Shown piece by piece: positions 23,544-33,782 of a stretch of 64,000 nt of DNA. The notes beneath the pieces were generated by a model, which saw only the letters and a program-made list of their open reading frames with translations, was not told the origin of the DNA and made no database searches. The first letter of the stretch is position 1, and each line of letters starts with the position of its first letter. The translations under genes were made by a program, and so were the position numbers. The DNA comes from DATBHW01 sp035307385. GTDB taxonomy: Bacteria; Chloroflexota; Ktedonobacteria; Ktedonobacterales; DATBGS01. The stretch is from positions 186,001-250,000 of the forward strand of contig DATGID010000062.1 in the NCBI GenBank assembly GCA_035307385.1. Direction: 5' to 3'.

Positions 23544-25268
23544 CTAGTGCTGCTCATCCTGCCCGGCAGGCGCGTTGGGAGGGCTGGATGTATCGTTGTT
23601 CTGCTGCTGCCCAAGCTGCGCCAGGCTGCGCATTTGCAGATGGTGAAGGTGGTTGATCAGATTGAGCGCGCCCGCCGCAGCGTCAAAGGGCACCTGCTGG
23701 CTCAGTTCAGGGTCAGCCGCCACCGCCTCAAACTGGCTGATGATCCGCTGGATGGTCGCCATATCACTGATGCGATGGCGCACCACGGCATCATAGGTTT
23801 CGGCCAGCGCCTGGGCCGAAAGCAAGGTCATGGGCGGCTGCGGCGCGCCTGCGGGGGGAGTGCCCAACTCCGCCGGGGGAGGAGCGGCGGGCGGGCCTGC
23901 CGGATGAATCGGCGGCAGCGGCTGACCGGCCATCCCAAAGGGATCACCAGGATACAAAGCAGGGCTATCCATAGCGGCATTCTGCACCGTGCCCTCGACC
24001 ACCTGGCCCTCATTCTGAGGCATCGGCAGCGCAATCGTCGAATGAGGCATCGGCGCCGGATGCACCGGCGGGGCCTGGTGCACCGGAGCAGGCGCGCTCC
24101 CCAACAGATGGGGACTGTCCAGCAGATGGACCTTGACTTCATGCACAGCCACGCCGCGATCAGCAACCTTCATGCGCATGGCATTGGTCAGCCGCTCGTT
24201 GATGCGCTCCAGCGGTGAGCCAGCCTGCTCATTGTCGCGCTCATCAGCGTTGTAACCGCCAGAGGTTCCACGTGGCGCAGCAACGCCGCCAGGAACCTGA
24301 AAATCTTGAATGGAGAGCAGGCTGATCTCATCCTGGACCACCGCCCGCAGATGCTGTTGTATCGGCCTCTGCCAATCTTTGGTGAGGCGAATCGCCAGGT
24401 GTTCTTCCCCAGGAACCACCTGATAGGTGATTGCCACGCTGAGGGTCACCTGTTCACCGGACACCAGCATAATCGGCGGCATGCGCGCCTCATACCTGAT
24501 GTTCTGCGTCTCGACCACGCCCAGCACCTTTTCGCCAGGGACACGCAGGTTGAAGCCTGGCTGCAACGTGCGATTATATCTGCCGAACAGCCCCATCACC
24601 ACCACCGTGCCCTCTTTCACGGGATAGTACCGCTCGCGCAGCGCCACCCCTCCCAACGAGAGCAGCAGAATGCTCAAAATCACCGCGAAAATGGGGAGAA
24701 AGAGCACGAAAAAAACGGCTGAAACCATAACCACAAAGCCACCCACCACCGCAACAGCCCAGAAGGCATCATTCGGCGCGTAGAGCAAGAGTGCCGCTTG
24801 AATCAGCCCAATGGCCGCGAAAATGAAGAGCATCGCCACCGCTTGCTGGGGATGGGTGAAAAGCATAAGGAAGAAAAAAACCACCACCAGCGCCACCGGA
24901 ATCAGCCAGTGGGAATGCATGCGCACACTGCGCCAGCCAGTCATGGGGACATCGCTGAGGGCAGGCGAACGCGCTGCACCTGGGGCAAAGTGCTGAGGCG
25001 GAGGCGGGGGAAAAGCGGCTGGCCGCCTGAGCGTCGGGGCAGGGGCGAAGCGCGGAGGCGAGGGCGGCGCAGCCGACGGAGGGAGCGGATAGAACTCCTC
25101 CGTCGGCTGGTCCTCTTCTGGAAGCGCATCCTGCTCAACCTGTGGCGCGTGCTGCCGCTGGCGCTCTAGCCTGCGCAAACGAAGCAGGTCCTGGGAAGTG
25201 ACCGGCGAAGCATCATCTCCCCGGTCTTCACCCTCAAAGGCGAGAAGGTTATCATTGGAATCGCCCAC
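23544..25268 (-). CDS. SPFH/band-7-like membrane protein with proline-rich arms
   Basis: 574 residues. An acidic then Pro-rich N-terminus (1-115) precedes four hydrophobic helices (about 125-215). An SPFH-like domain follows (about 220-320: YYPVKEGTVVVMGLFGRYNRTLQPGFNLRVPG, then VETQNIRYEARMPP, LVSGEQVTLSVAITYQVV). The segment MKVADRGVAVHEVKVHLL is the usual end of the domain. The C-terminal 200 residues are Pro/Ala-rich with a final amphipathic helix. Stomatin-like proteins organise membrane microdomains. GTG start with AGGAG eight bases upstream. It is the last gene of an ANTAR regulator - RicT operon. Confidence 0.8.
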   Translation of the reverse strand: MGDSNDNLLAFEGEDRGDDASPVTSQDLLRLRRLERQRQHAPQVEQDALPEEDQPTEEFYPLPPSAAPPSPPRFAPAPTLRRPAAFPPPPPQHFAPGAARSPALSDVPMTGWRSVRMHSHWLIPVALVVVFFFLMLFTHPQQAVAMLFIFAAIGLIQAALLLYAPNDAFWAVAVVGGFVVMVSAVFFVLFLPIFAVILSILLLSLGGVALRERYYPVKEGTVVVMGLFGRYNRTLQPGFNLRVPGEKVLGVVETQNIRYEARMPPIMLVSGEQVTLSVAITYQVVPGEEHLAIRLTKDWQRPIQQHLRAVVQDEISLLSIQDFQVPGGVAAPRGTSGGYNADERDNEQAGSPLERINERLTNAMRMKVADRGVAVHEVKVHLLDSPHLLGSAPAPVHQAPPVHPAPMPHSTIALPMPQNEGQVVEGTVQNAAMDSPALYPGDPFGMAGQPLPPIHPAGPPAAPPPAELGTPPAGAPQPPMTLLSAQALAETYDAVVRHRISDMATIQRIISQFEAVAADPELSQQVPFDAAAGALNLINHLHHLQMRSLAQLGQQQNNDTSSPPNAPAGQDEQH

Positions 25269-25292
25269 CAGAAATACTCCTGGCTTCAGAAC

Positions 25293-26210
25293 TCAATTCA
25301 GCCTATCATCTCCTCTAGCAGAAGCTGGACCACTGCTTTCGCCCGCGCCATTGGGGCGTTTTGTTTTGCAACAATTGCCTCCGCCAACATCACAACTCAC
25401 CCCACCGGAGCGCTTCGGCGCAGCAAGCTCATTCACCGGAACCTGCACCGTCGCGCCGCTCTCCAGCATCACTTCTGCTGACTGTTTGATCACATTGATG
25501 CCAATCACCTTGCCCAGGCCACTAGGCGTATCGATAAACGCCCCCACCGCTGGCATCCCCTTCTTGGCTTCGATATAGAGGTCATTTTCATACGCCAGGC
25601 AGCACATCAGCCGCCCGCACACCCCCGAGATTTTGGCAGGATTGAGCGGCAAGCCTTGCTCTTTTGCCATCTTGATGGAAACGACCCCAAACTCGGTCAG
25701 CCAGGAACTACAACACAGCGTTTTGCCACAGGGGCCAACGCCGCCCAACAATTTTGCCTGATCGCGCGCGCCAATCTGGCGCAGTTCAATGCGCGTCCGA
25801 AACTGCGCGGCCAGGTCACGCACTAACGCCCGGAAGTCCACGCGCTCTTCAGCCGTGAAATAGAAGGTGAGGCGGCTGCCATCATAGGTATATTCAGCCT
25901 CCACCAGTTTCATCGGCAGCTTGTGGAAATCGACGCGCTGGGCGCAGCGCACTAAGGCGTTTTTTTCTTTACTTTTAAAGGCCAGCAACTGCCGCAGGTC
26001 ATCTTCCGTGGCCTGCCGCAGAATCGGCTTAAGGGGATCGGTGAGTTCGGATTCCGCCACCTGCTTGGGGGCAATCACCACGCGCCCGGCTTCAATGCCG
26101 CGCGTGGTTTCGACGATCACAAAAGTGCCTTTGGCTAGCTCTTTCCCGGCAGGGTCAAAGTAGTAGATGCGGCCAGCAGGGCGGAAGCGGACTCCAACAA
26201 CGTTCGCCAT
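25293..26210 (-). CDS. ricT: PSP1 domain protein RicT (YaaT)
   Basis: 305 residues with the PSP1 domain: VVGVRFRPAGRIYYFDP, KGTFVIVETTRGIEAGRVV, then the cysteine signature GGVGPCGKTLCCSSWL ... KISGVCGRLMCCLAYE, close to RicT. In Bacillus, RicT with RicA and RicF binds two [4Fe-4S] clusters and stimulates RNase Y processing. The last 35 residues are Cys-containing and low-complexity (GGVSCDVGGGNCCKTKRPNG). ATG with GAGGAG upstream. The gene starts 13 bases after the ANTAR regulator's stop and is followed by the SPFH gene after 24 bases. Confidence 0.93.
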   Translation of the reverse strand: MANVVGVRFRPAGRIYYFDPAGKELAKGTFVIVETTRGIEAGRVVIAPKQVAESELTDPLKPILRQATEDDLRQLLAFKSKEKNALVRCAQRVDFHKLPMKLVEAEYTYDGSRLTFYFTAEERVDFRALVRDLAAQFRTRIELRQIGARDQAKLLGGVGPCGKTLCCSSWLTEFGVVSIKMAKEQGLPLNPAKISGVCGRLMCCLAYENDLYIEAKKGMPAVGAFIDTPSGLGKVIGINVIKQSAEVMLESGATVQVPVNELAAPKRSGGVSCDVGGGNCCKTKRPNGAGESSGPASARGDDRLN

Positions 26211-26223
26211 AGCTGCCGCTCCT

Positions 26224-26805
26224 CTAGGAGTCAGAAATCTCGCTGGTCAGCAAGATCGCCTCGGCCACTTCCCGCATCGACTTGCGGTTATTCATGCTCA
26301 ACTTCTGAATACGGCGGAAAGCATCCTGCTCGCTCAGTCCATATTTTTGCATCAACAGCCCCTTGGCCCGCTCAACCACCTTGCGCGTGGCAAGCTGATC
26401 TTGCAGGTCTTTGGCCTGCTTCTCTATCGTGCGAAACTCCGCAAACCGCGCCAGGGCAATTTCGATGGCCGGGCGAATGTCGCTTTGCCGCCAGGGCTTG
26501 ACGATATAATTGACCACCCCGGCGCTCTTGGCGCGCTCGATCAAATCCTCATCGTTATAAGCCGTCACCAGCACCACGGGCGCGATCTTCTCGCGCGTCA
26601 GCGTTTCGGCAGCCGTAATGCCATCGAGTTCCGGCATGCGAATATCCATCACCACCAGATCGGGACGCAGTTCGCGCGCCTGATTCACGGCGCTGACGCC
26701 ATCCACCGCCTCGCCCACCACCAGATAGCCCTGACGGGTCAACTCTTCCTTTAGATCAATGCGAATGATTGGCTCGTCATCCGCAATAATAATGCGTATC
26801 GGCAT
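26224..26805 (-). CDS. Response regulator with ANTAR RNA-binding domain
   Basis: 193 residues. Receiver domain (1-125) with DDEP, phospho-acceptor Asp53 in LVVMDIRMPELDG and Lys in NYIVKPW. A coiled linker leads to the ANTAR domain (about 135-190: ATRKVVERAKGLLMQKYGLSEQDAFRRIQKLS, KSMREVAEAIL). ANTAR regulators bind paired hexaloop hairpins in nascent RNA and prevent termination. ATG follows GGGTGAGG. First gene of an operon with ricT and the SPFH protein, with a good promoter 100 bases upstream. The cognate kinase is not adjacent. Confidence 0.94.
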   Translation of the reverse strand: MPIRIIIADDEPIIRIDLKEELTRQGYLVVGEAVDGVSAVNQARELRPDLVVMDIRMPELDGITAAETLTREKIAPVVLVTAYNDEDLIERAKSAGVVNYIVKPWRQSDIRPAIEIALARFAEFRTIEKQAKDLQDQLATRKVVERAKGLLMQKYGLSEQDAFRRIQKLSMNNRKSMREVAEAILLTSEISDS

Positions 26806-26906
26806 CGTAGTAACCTCACCCTTCCATCAAGAAGCACGCCTGGCGTCTCAGCGCGCCAGCACTTCCTGAACACTTGATAAGACGATGAAGAGTCCACTTA
26901 AAAGGG

Positions 26907-26935
26907 AGTATAACATACCAGCCGCAGGCAAGCAA
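26907..26935 (-). promoter_or_regulatory. Promoter of the ANTAR-ricT-SPFH operon
   Basis: Minus strand TTGCTT (26935-26930), 17-base spacer, TATACT (26912-26907) with an extended TG one base upstream. It lies between the corA stop and the ANTAR gene. Confidence 0.6.
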
Positions 26936-26956
26936 TAAGTATGCGCAGAAGTATCC

Positions 26957-27928
26957 TCACATCCACCCTTTCCAGCGGAAATACGCCAGTTGGGCCAGCG
27001 TAACAAGCGCCATAAACACCAGCACATACCAGAAGAAATAGCCGTTATCAAACTCCACCTGGGGCGAGTGAGCAAAGTTTTGTCCAAAGAAGCCGGTAAT
27101 AAAGGTCATGGGCAGGAAAATGGTAGCAATGATGGCGAGCCGCTTCATGACCTCATTCATGCGGTTGGAAATGGTCGAGAGGTAGGCATCCAGCATGCCG
27201 CTCATCAGATCGCGGTACGAGTCGATCACTTCAAAGACGCGCATCAGATGATCGTGCACATCGCGGAAATACTCTGCCGCTTCATCGGAGACGAGATGAA
27301 AGGCGCGCCCGCCCAGGCGGCTGAACTGCTCGATCTGCGGGCTGACGACCCGGCGAAGCTGCGCTAACCCACGCTTGAGCTTGAAGATGCGCGTTTGCAC
27401 CCTTTGCGTTGGCTGCGAGATCACGCTGTCCTCCAACTCATCAAGCACTTCATCGAGGTCATCCAGCACCGGAAAATAGCTGTCGACCAGCGCGTCAGTA
27501 ACCGCGTGCAGCATAAAATCAATGCCGCGTTTCAGCGGGCGCAGCTCGTTGGGTTCGTGCGTCGTCAAGTGGCTGATGCAAGGCATCGGCGCGTCGTGGA
27601 TGGTCAGCAGAAAGCGCTCGCCAAACACAATATCCAGTTCGGGCGTGGCAATGCTATCCGTCTCCTTATCGAACTCGATGCTGTGCATCACTAGATAATA
27701 ATAGCCCTCGCCCTCTTCCAGCTTGGCACGCTGGTTCTGCTCAATCAAGTCTTCCAGGGTCAAATAGCCGATGCCAAACCAGCCGGTGATTTCCGCCAGC
27801 CGCTTATCATCCTCCTGCTCCAGATCAAGCCAGATGCGCGCCTCAGGGTCCGCAGCCAGTTCGGCAACCTGCTCCAGCGGCAAATTGCAATGCAGATGGT
27901 CGTTGTGGTAGATGCGCGAATGAATCAC
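26957..27928 (-). CDS. corA: CorA family divalent metal transporter
   Basis: 323 residues. A long cytoplasmic N-terminal domain (SRIYHNDHLHCNLPLEQ, EARIWLDLEQEDDKRL) and stalk helix precede two C-terminal transmembrane helices. The pore signature reads ITGFFGQNF, so Gln replaces Met of the classic GMN motif. This variant occurs among CorA-like proteins and may alter ion preference between Mg2+, Co2+, Ni2+ and Zn2+. A GTG start at 27928 is chosen because GGAGG lies eight bases upstream; the longer in-frame extension would run into the upstream gene. It follows the lipoate ligase gene by 35 bases, probably in one transcript. Confidence 0.9.
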   Translation of the reverse strand: MIHSRIYHNDHLHCNLPLEQVAELAADPEARIWLDLEQEDDKRLAEITGWFGIGYLTLEDLIEQNQRAKLEEGEGYYYLVMHSIEFDKETDSIATPELDIVFGERFLLTIHDAPMPCISHLTTHEPNELRPLKRGIDFMLHAVTDALVDSYFPVLDDLDEVLDELEDSVISQPTQRVQTRIFKLKRGLAQLRRVVSPQIEQFSRLGGRAFHLVSDEAAEYFRDVHDHLMRVFEVIDSYRDLMSGMLDAYLSTISNRMNEVMKRLAIIATIFLPMTFITGFFGQNFAHSPQVEFDNGYFFWYVLVFMALVTLAQLAYFRWKGWM

Positions 27929-27963
27929 TGGAACCCTCCTCAACGAACACGCACGCGCCCCGC

Positions 27964-28794
27964 CTACACCCCAACCGCAGACTGCGGCAACTGCCGCCAA
28001 TCCAGCATGGCATATTTCGTGGCCGCCAACTCCTCGGCCAGTTCCCGTTCGCCCTCCGTCAGAGGCATCGGCTCGAAGGGCACACCCAGCGCCGCGCTGA
28101 AGCCGCGCGCAAAGGCATCGCGCACCGCTTCTCTGGTGGCCTGCGGAGCAAACGCATGCACGCTTGCCGTCGCCTCCTGATAAGAGGCCAGCGCCGCCTG
28201 CCGCGCCGCTTCCGTGGGATAGCGCAGCAGCGAAAAGAGCAGCGGGCCGCGCTCCTCCAGCGGGATGGTGCCCTGCTGCAAGACGGTGTCTTCCTTCCAG
28301 ACCTGCGCGCTGCCCACCAGTTTACGCCCATTGCTAGTCAAATCAGCCTGCGTCGAGAACGCGAAACACGCGGCGGTCTGCTCTTTGCTGACCCGATTGG
28401 TGCTCACCTCGGAGTGAATACCGAACTCCTCCAGCGCCGCCATAATCCCTTTTGCCAGCCAGATGTAGGCCGCAACCACGCCGCTGGGCACGTCATACGC
28501 TGTCGAGACCGTCATGCTGTAGGTAAACTCATCGACATGCAAGACCGCCCGCCCGCCAGTTGGGCGGCGCACCAGATCGATGCCACGCGCCGCGCACTCC
28601 TCCACCAGAATCTCGCGCTCGACATCCTGAAAACGCCCCAGCGAAATGGCCGGGCGCTTCCAGGTAAAGGCGCGCAAGGTGGGTGGGGTTTCGCCGCGCA
28701 GATGAAACGTCAGAATCGCCTCATCGATTGCCATATTCAACGCCGCGCTGCTCGCGCCGCTGTCCAGGAAACGATAGGCAGAAAACTTCGGCAT
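27964..28794 (-). CDS. Lipoate-protein ligase A / octanoyltransferase family protein
   Basis: 276 residues of the BPL/LplA fold: RFLDSGASSAALNMAIDEAI, then TLRAFTWKRPAISLGRFQ and the signature LVRRPTGGRAVLHVDEFTYS. The catalytic Lys of the lipoyl ligase family is likely the one in NGRKLVGSAQVW. It attaches lipoate or octanoate to E2 and GcvH domains. It cannot be told from sequence alone whether it is LplA, LipM or LipL; an active-site Cys for acyl transfer (ACFAFSTQADL) near residue 150 would fit LipM. Start ATG after GAAAGAAG. Co-directional with corA. Confidence 0.88.
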   Translation of the reverse strand: MPKFSAYRFLDSGASSAALNMAIDEAILTFHLRGETPPTLRAFTWKRPAISLGRFQDVEREILVEECAARGIDLVRRPTGGRAVLHVDEFTYSMTVSTAYDVPSGVVAAYIWLAKGIMAALEEFGIHSEVSTNRVSKEQTAACFAFSTQADLTSNGRKLVGSAQVWKEDTVLQQGTIPLEERGPLLFSLLRYPTEAARQAALASYQEATASVHAFAPQATREAVRDAFARGFSAALGVPFEPMPLTEGERELAEELAATKYAMLDWRQLPQSAVGV

Positions 28795-28963
28795 ATGCGT
28801 CTTCTTTCAAGAACCAGAAAGAGCCAGAGGTGGAGCAAATGCCACCTGTACGTTTTCCCCTTCAACATAAACGGCGCGCTCTTCTTTGTCAAGAAACAGC
28901 GGCTTGCCATGCCGCGCCGACGCCTATAAAGCGCGCAGGCGACCCGCCACTCTGGATGATCTG

Positions 28964-28972
28964 TGCTACAAT
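28964..28972 (+). promoter_or_regulatory. Extended -10 promoter element upstream of ferredoxin gene
   Basis: TG-C-TACAAT at 28964-28972; the -35 region is poor. It lies 91 bases before ATG 29063. Confidence 0.4.
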
Positions 28973-29062
28973 GAGGGTGCGCGGCGGCGCGCATCTCTCA
29001 ACCAACCGACTATCAGAAACATCTCCCTTTTATATATCGAGCGGGCAAAGGCAAATCATCAC

Positions 29063-29437
29063 ATGGGCCAATTTGAAAAACATGTCTTTATCTGCACCTC
29101 CGGTAAGTGGTGTCCCGCCAAAGATGGCGACTCGCTGGCAGTGCATGCATACCTCAAAAAGCGCGTCGCCGAGGCCAACCTTGGCGAGCGCGTGCGCATC
29201 AATCATTCCGGCTGCCTGGATCAATGCGGCAATGGGCCAATGATGGTCATCTATCCCGAAAACGTCTGGTACTGCGGCCTCACCGTTGACGATGCTCAGG
29301 AGATTTTCGAGGAACATCTGCTGGGCGGCAAACCGGTCGAGCGCCTGCTCTATCGCCCGGCAAAGCCAGGCAAAAACAAGCTTCCCCGCGACGAACACGA
29401 GCGACCCATCGGGCGGCAAGCGCGCCAGCCCGTTTGA
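29063..29437 (+). CDS. Thioredoxin-like [2Fe-2S] ferredoxin
   Basis: 124 residues. Cysteines C11 and C17 (ICTSGKWC) plus C51 and C55 (NHSGCLDQCGNGP) are the ligands of the thioredoxin-fold 2Fe-2S ferredoxins related to NuoE and Shethna-like proteins. The C-terminus is Arg/Lys-rich. It is probably a soluble electron carrier. ATG 29063 is the first methionine of the recognisable fold. The spacing to dppA is 35 bases, and the two may share a transcript. Confidence 0.85.
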   Translation: MGQFEKHVFICTSGKWCPAKDGDSLAVHAYLKKRVAEANLGERVRINHSGCLDQCGNGPMMVIYPENVWYCGLTVDDAQEIFEEHLLGGKPVERLLYRPAKPGKNKLPRDEHERPIGRQARQPV

Positions 29438-29472
29438 AGCATATCCAGTGAATAACATGTTGAGGTGATCGC

Positions 29473-30303
29473 ATGAAGGTGTTCATCTCCACCGATTTTG
29501 AGGGCGTGGCGGGCATCGTGGACTGGGACCAGATTCTGGCAAACGGACGCGACTATGAGATGGGGCGACGCCTGCTCATCAACGAAACCAACGCCGTGAT
29601 CGATGGAGCCGCCGAAGCCGGGGCCAGCGAGTTTGTCGTCAACGACTCGCATTCGTTCATGCGCAACATCCCCCCGGCTGAACTACATGGCCGCGCCAGC
29701 TATATAGCTGGCAAGCACAAGCCGCTCTACATGATGGAGGGGTTAGATCGCTCCTTCGATGCCATTTTCTTTATCGGCTATCACGGCTCCATCGGAGCCA
29801 GCCAGGCCATCTTGAGCCACAGCTATAACCCGCGCGCCGTCTGGGAGGTCAAAATCAACGGGCGCGTCGTGGGCGAAACCGCGCTCAATGCCCTGGTGGC
29901 GGCCCATTTTGGCGTGCCCATCGTCCTGGTGACCGGCGATCAGGTCACCGCCAGAGAGGCCCGCGAAGCACTGCCCACCGTGGAATGTGTGGTCGTCAAA
30001 GAATCCATCACGCGCTACGCCGCCAACAATCTGCATCCAGAGGTCGCCTGCGAGCGGCTGCGCGCAGGGGCCATACATGCTATCCAAAATCTGGCAAGCC
30101 ACAAGCCGCCCGCCTTCGATCAGCCGGTGCGCGTCGAAGTCACCTTCCTGACCGCCGATATGGCCGAATCGGCCACGTGGCTGCGCGGCGTCGAGTTGGT
30201 GGCCGGGCAGACGCGCACCGTCAGCTTCGAAGGCAGCGATATGCTGGCGCTCTTTCGCACCTTCGTTACCATGATACAGTTGACGCGAGCGTTAGTCGAA
30301 TAA
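29473..30303 (+). CDS. dppA: M55 family D-aminopeptidase (DppA)
   Basis: 276 residues with the metal ligands of Bacillus DppA at the same places: D8 and E10 in STDFEGVAG, H60 in VNDSHSFMRN, H104 in IGYHGSIGAS, and a Glu near 135 in INGRVVGETALNA. DppA is a zinc-dependent D-stereospecific aminopeptidase that forms a decameric ring and can salvage D-Ala peptides from peptidoglycan. No signal peptide; cytoplasmic. Start ATG 29473 with GAGGTG upstream. No dipeptide transporter genes are adjacent, unlike in Bacillus. Confidence 0.95.
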   Translation: MKVFISTDFEGVAGIVDWDQILANGRDYEMGRRLLINETNAVIDGAAEAGASEFVVNDSHSFMRNIPPAELHGRASYIAGKHKPLYMMEGLDRSFDAIFFIGYHGSIGASQAILSHSYNPRAVWEVKINGRVVGETALNALVAAHFGVPIVLVTGDQVTAREAREALPTVECVVVKESITRYAANNLHPEVACERLRAGAIHAIQNLASHKPPAFDQPVRVEVTFLTADMAESATWLRGVELVAGQTRTVSFEGSDMLALFRTFVTMIQLTRALVE

Positions 30304-30384
30304 TGTTGTCAGGTTTCACCAGAAAACCCCTGGTCAGAAGACGTGCTTGTGTGCTATCCTTTTGTTGAGGAGGGTTTTGCGACC

Positions 30385-30849
30385 ATGCGCGAACGGTTGC
30401 CATACCAGAGCCAATCGGCCAAAGATGATAGCATCCTGCGCTTCAATCCCCCTCAGGTGCGCACCATTGCCATACAAGCGCTGGTCATCGTCACCGCCAC
30501 GGCGCTCAGCGGCTTGCGCGTCGTCGCAGTGGGCATTTCCGCCTGGTGGTTGGTTCCCCTGGCCTTCGTGCTCTATTCCATGATGCTCTGCATTGACGTT
30601 TCGGTAGAAGTCACCGCGACGGAAATTGCCTTCTGGCCCTGGTTGGGGCAGCTTGCGCGCCTGCCCTGGCAGCAGCGCTATCCCATGTGGGCGCTGGTCG
30701 ACGTGCAGCGTCTGCGCTATGGCAGTCTGCGCCTCGTCTTCATCGCCGGAGGACGCGAGCGCCACATTGTGCTCTGGAGTCTCGGCTTCCCGCCGCGCCA
30801 CATTCCCGCCTTGCTGCGGGCCATCCAGATCAATCGGACTCCACACTGA
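30385..30849 (+). CDS. Hypothetical two-helix membrane protein
   Basis: 154 residues. Two hydrophobic helices (about 30-50 and 54-74) and a C-terminal soluble domain with alternating strands (VTATEIAFWPWLGQ, DVQRLRYGSLRLVFIAGGRER, HIVLWSLGF), resembling a bacterial PH-like domain although no signature confirms it. ATG 30385 is chosen for GGAGGG at ten bases upstream. It precedes alaS by 266 bases and may or may not share its transcript. Family not recognised. Confidence 0.65.
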   Translation: MRERLPYQSQSAKDDSILRFNPPQVRTIAIQALVIVTATALSGLRVVAVGISAWWLVPLAFVLYSMMLCIDVSVEVTATEIAFWPWLGQLARLPWQQRYPMWALVDVQRLRYGSLRLVFIAGGRERHIVLWSLGFPPRHIPALLRAIQINRTPH

Positions 30850-31115
30850 AGTCCTTGAGCAGCAAACCAGACCTGTCCGCCAGGCAGAAAGAGAGAACCA
30901 GCCGCGCGGCCTTGAGGCTGCCCGCCGCGCAAACGCACGCGGCATGTGATATGATGCCGCAAAGACCTGCCCAGACGCAGCAAGAGCAGCGCGCAGCATA
31001 TCGCTTCCAGCGGCGCCAGCCCAAAGCCTTTTGCGGAGCGTAAGCCATCCACCTCACCCTGCGAGCGCGCCAATCTTTCGTCGGTTCATATCTCGCATCA
31101 ATCTGGTAGGAGACC

Positions 31116-33779
<2,664 letters not shown>

Positions 33780-33782
33780 CTG

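Noticed and set aside
26806..26905. ANTAR target hairpins in the leader of the ANTAR regulator gene
   Set aside because: A CTGGCG/CGCCAG stem exists but its loop has eight bases; the paired hexaloop pattern is not met.
30850..31115. T-box riboswitch in front of alaS
   Set aside because: The conserved T-box sequence (AGGGTGGNACCGCG-like) and a terminator/antiterminator pair are not found.
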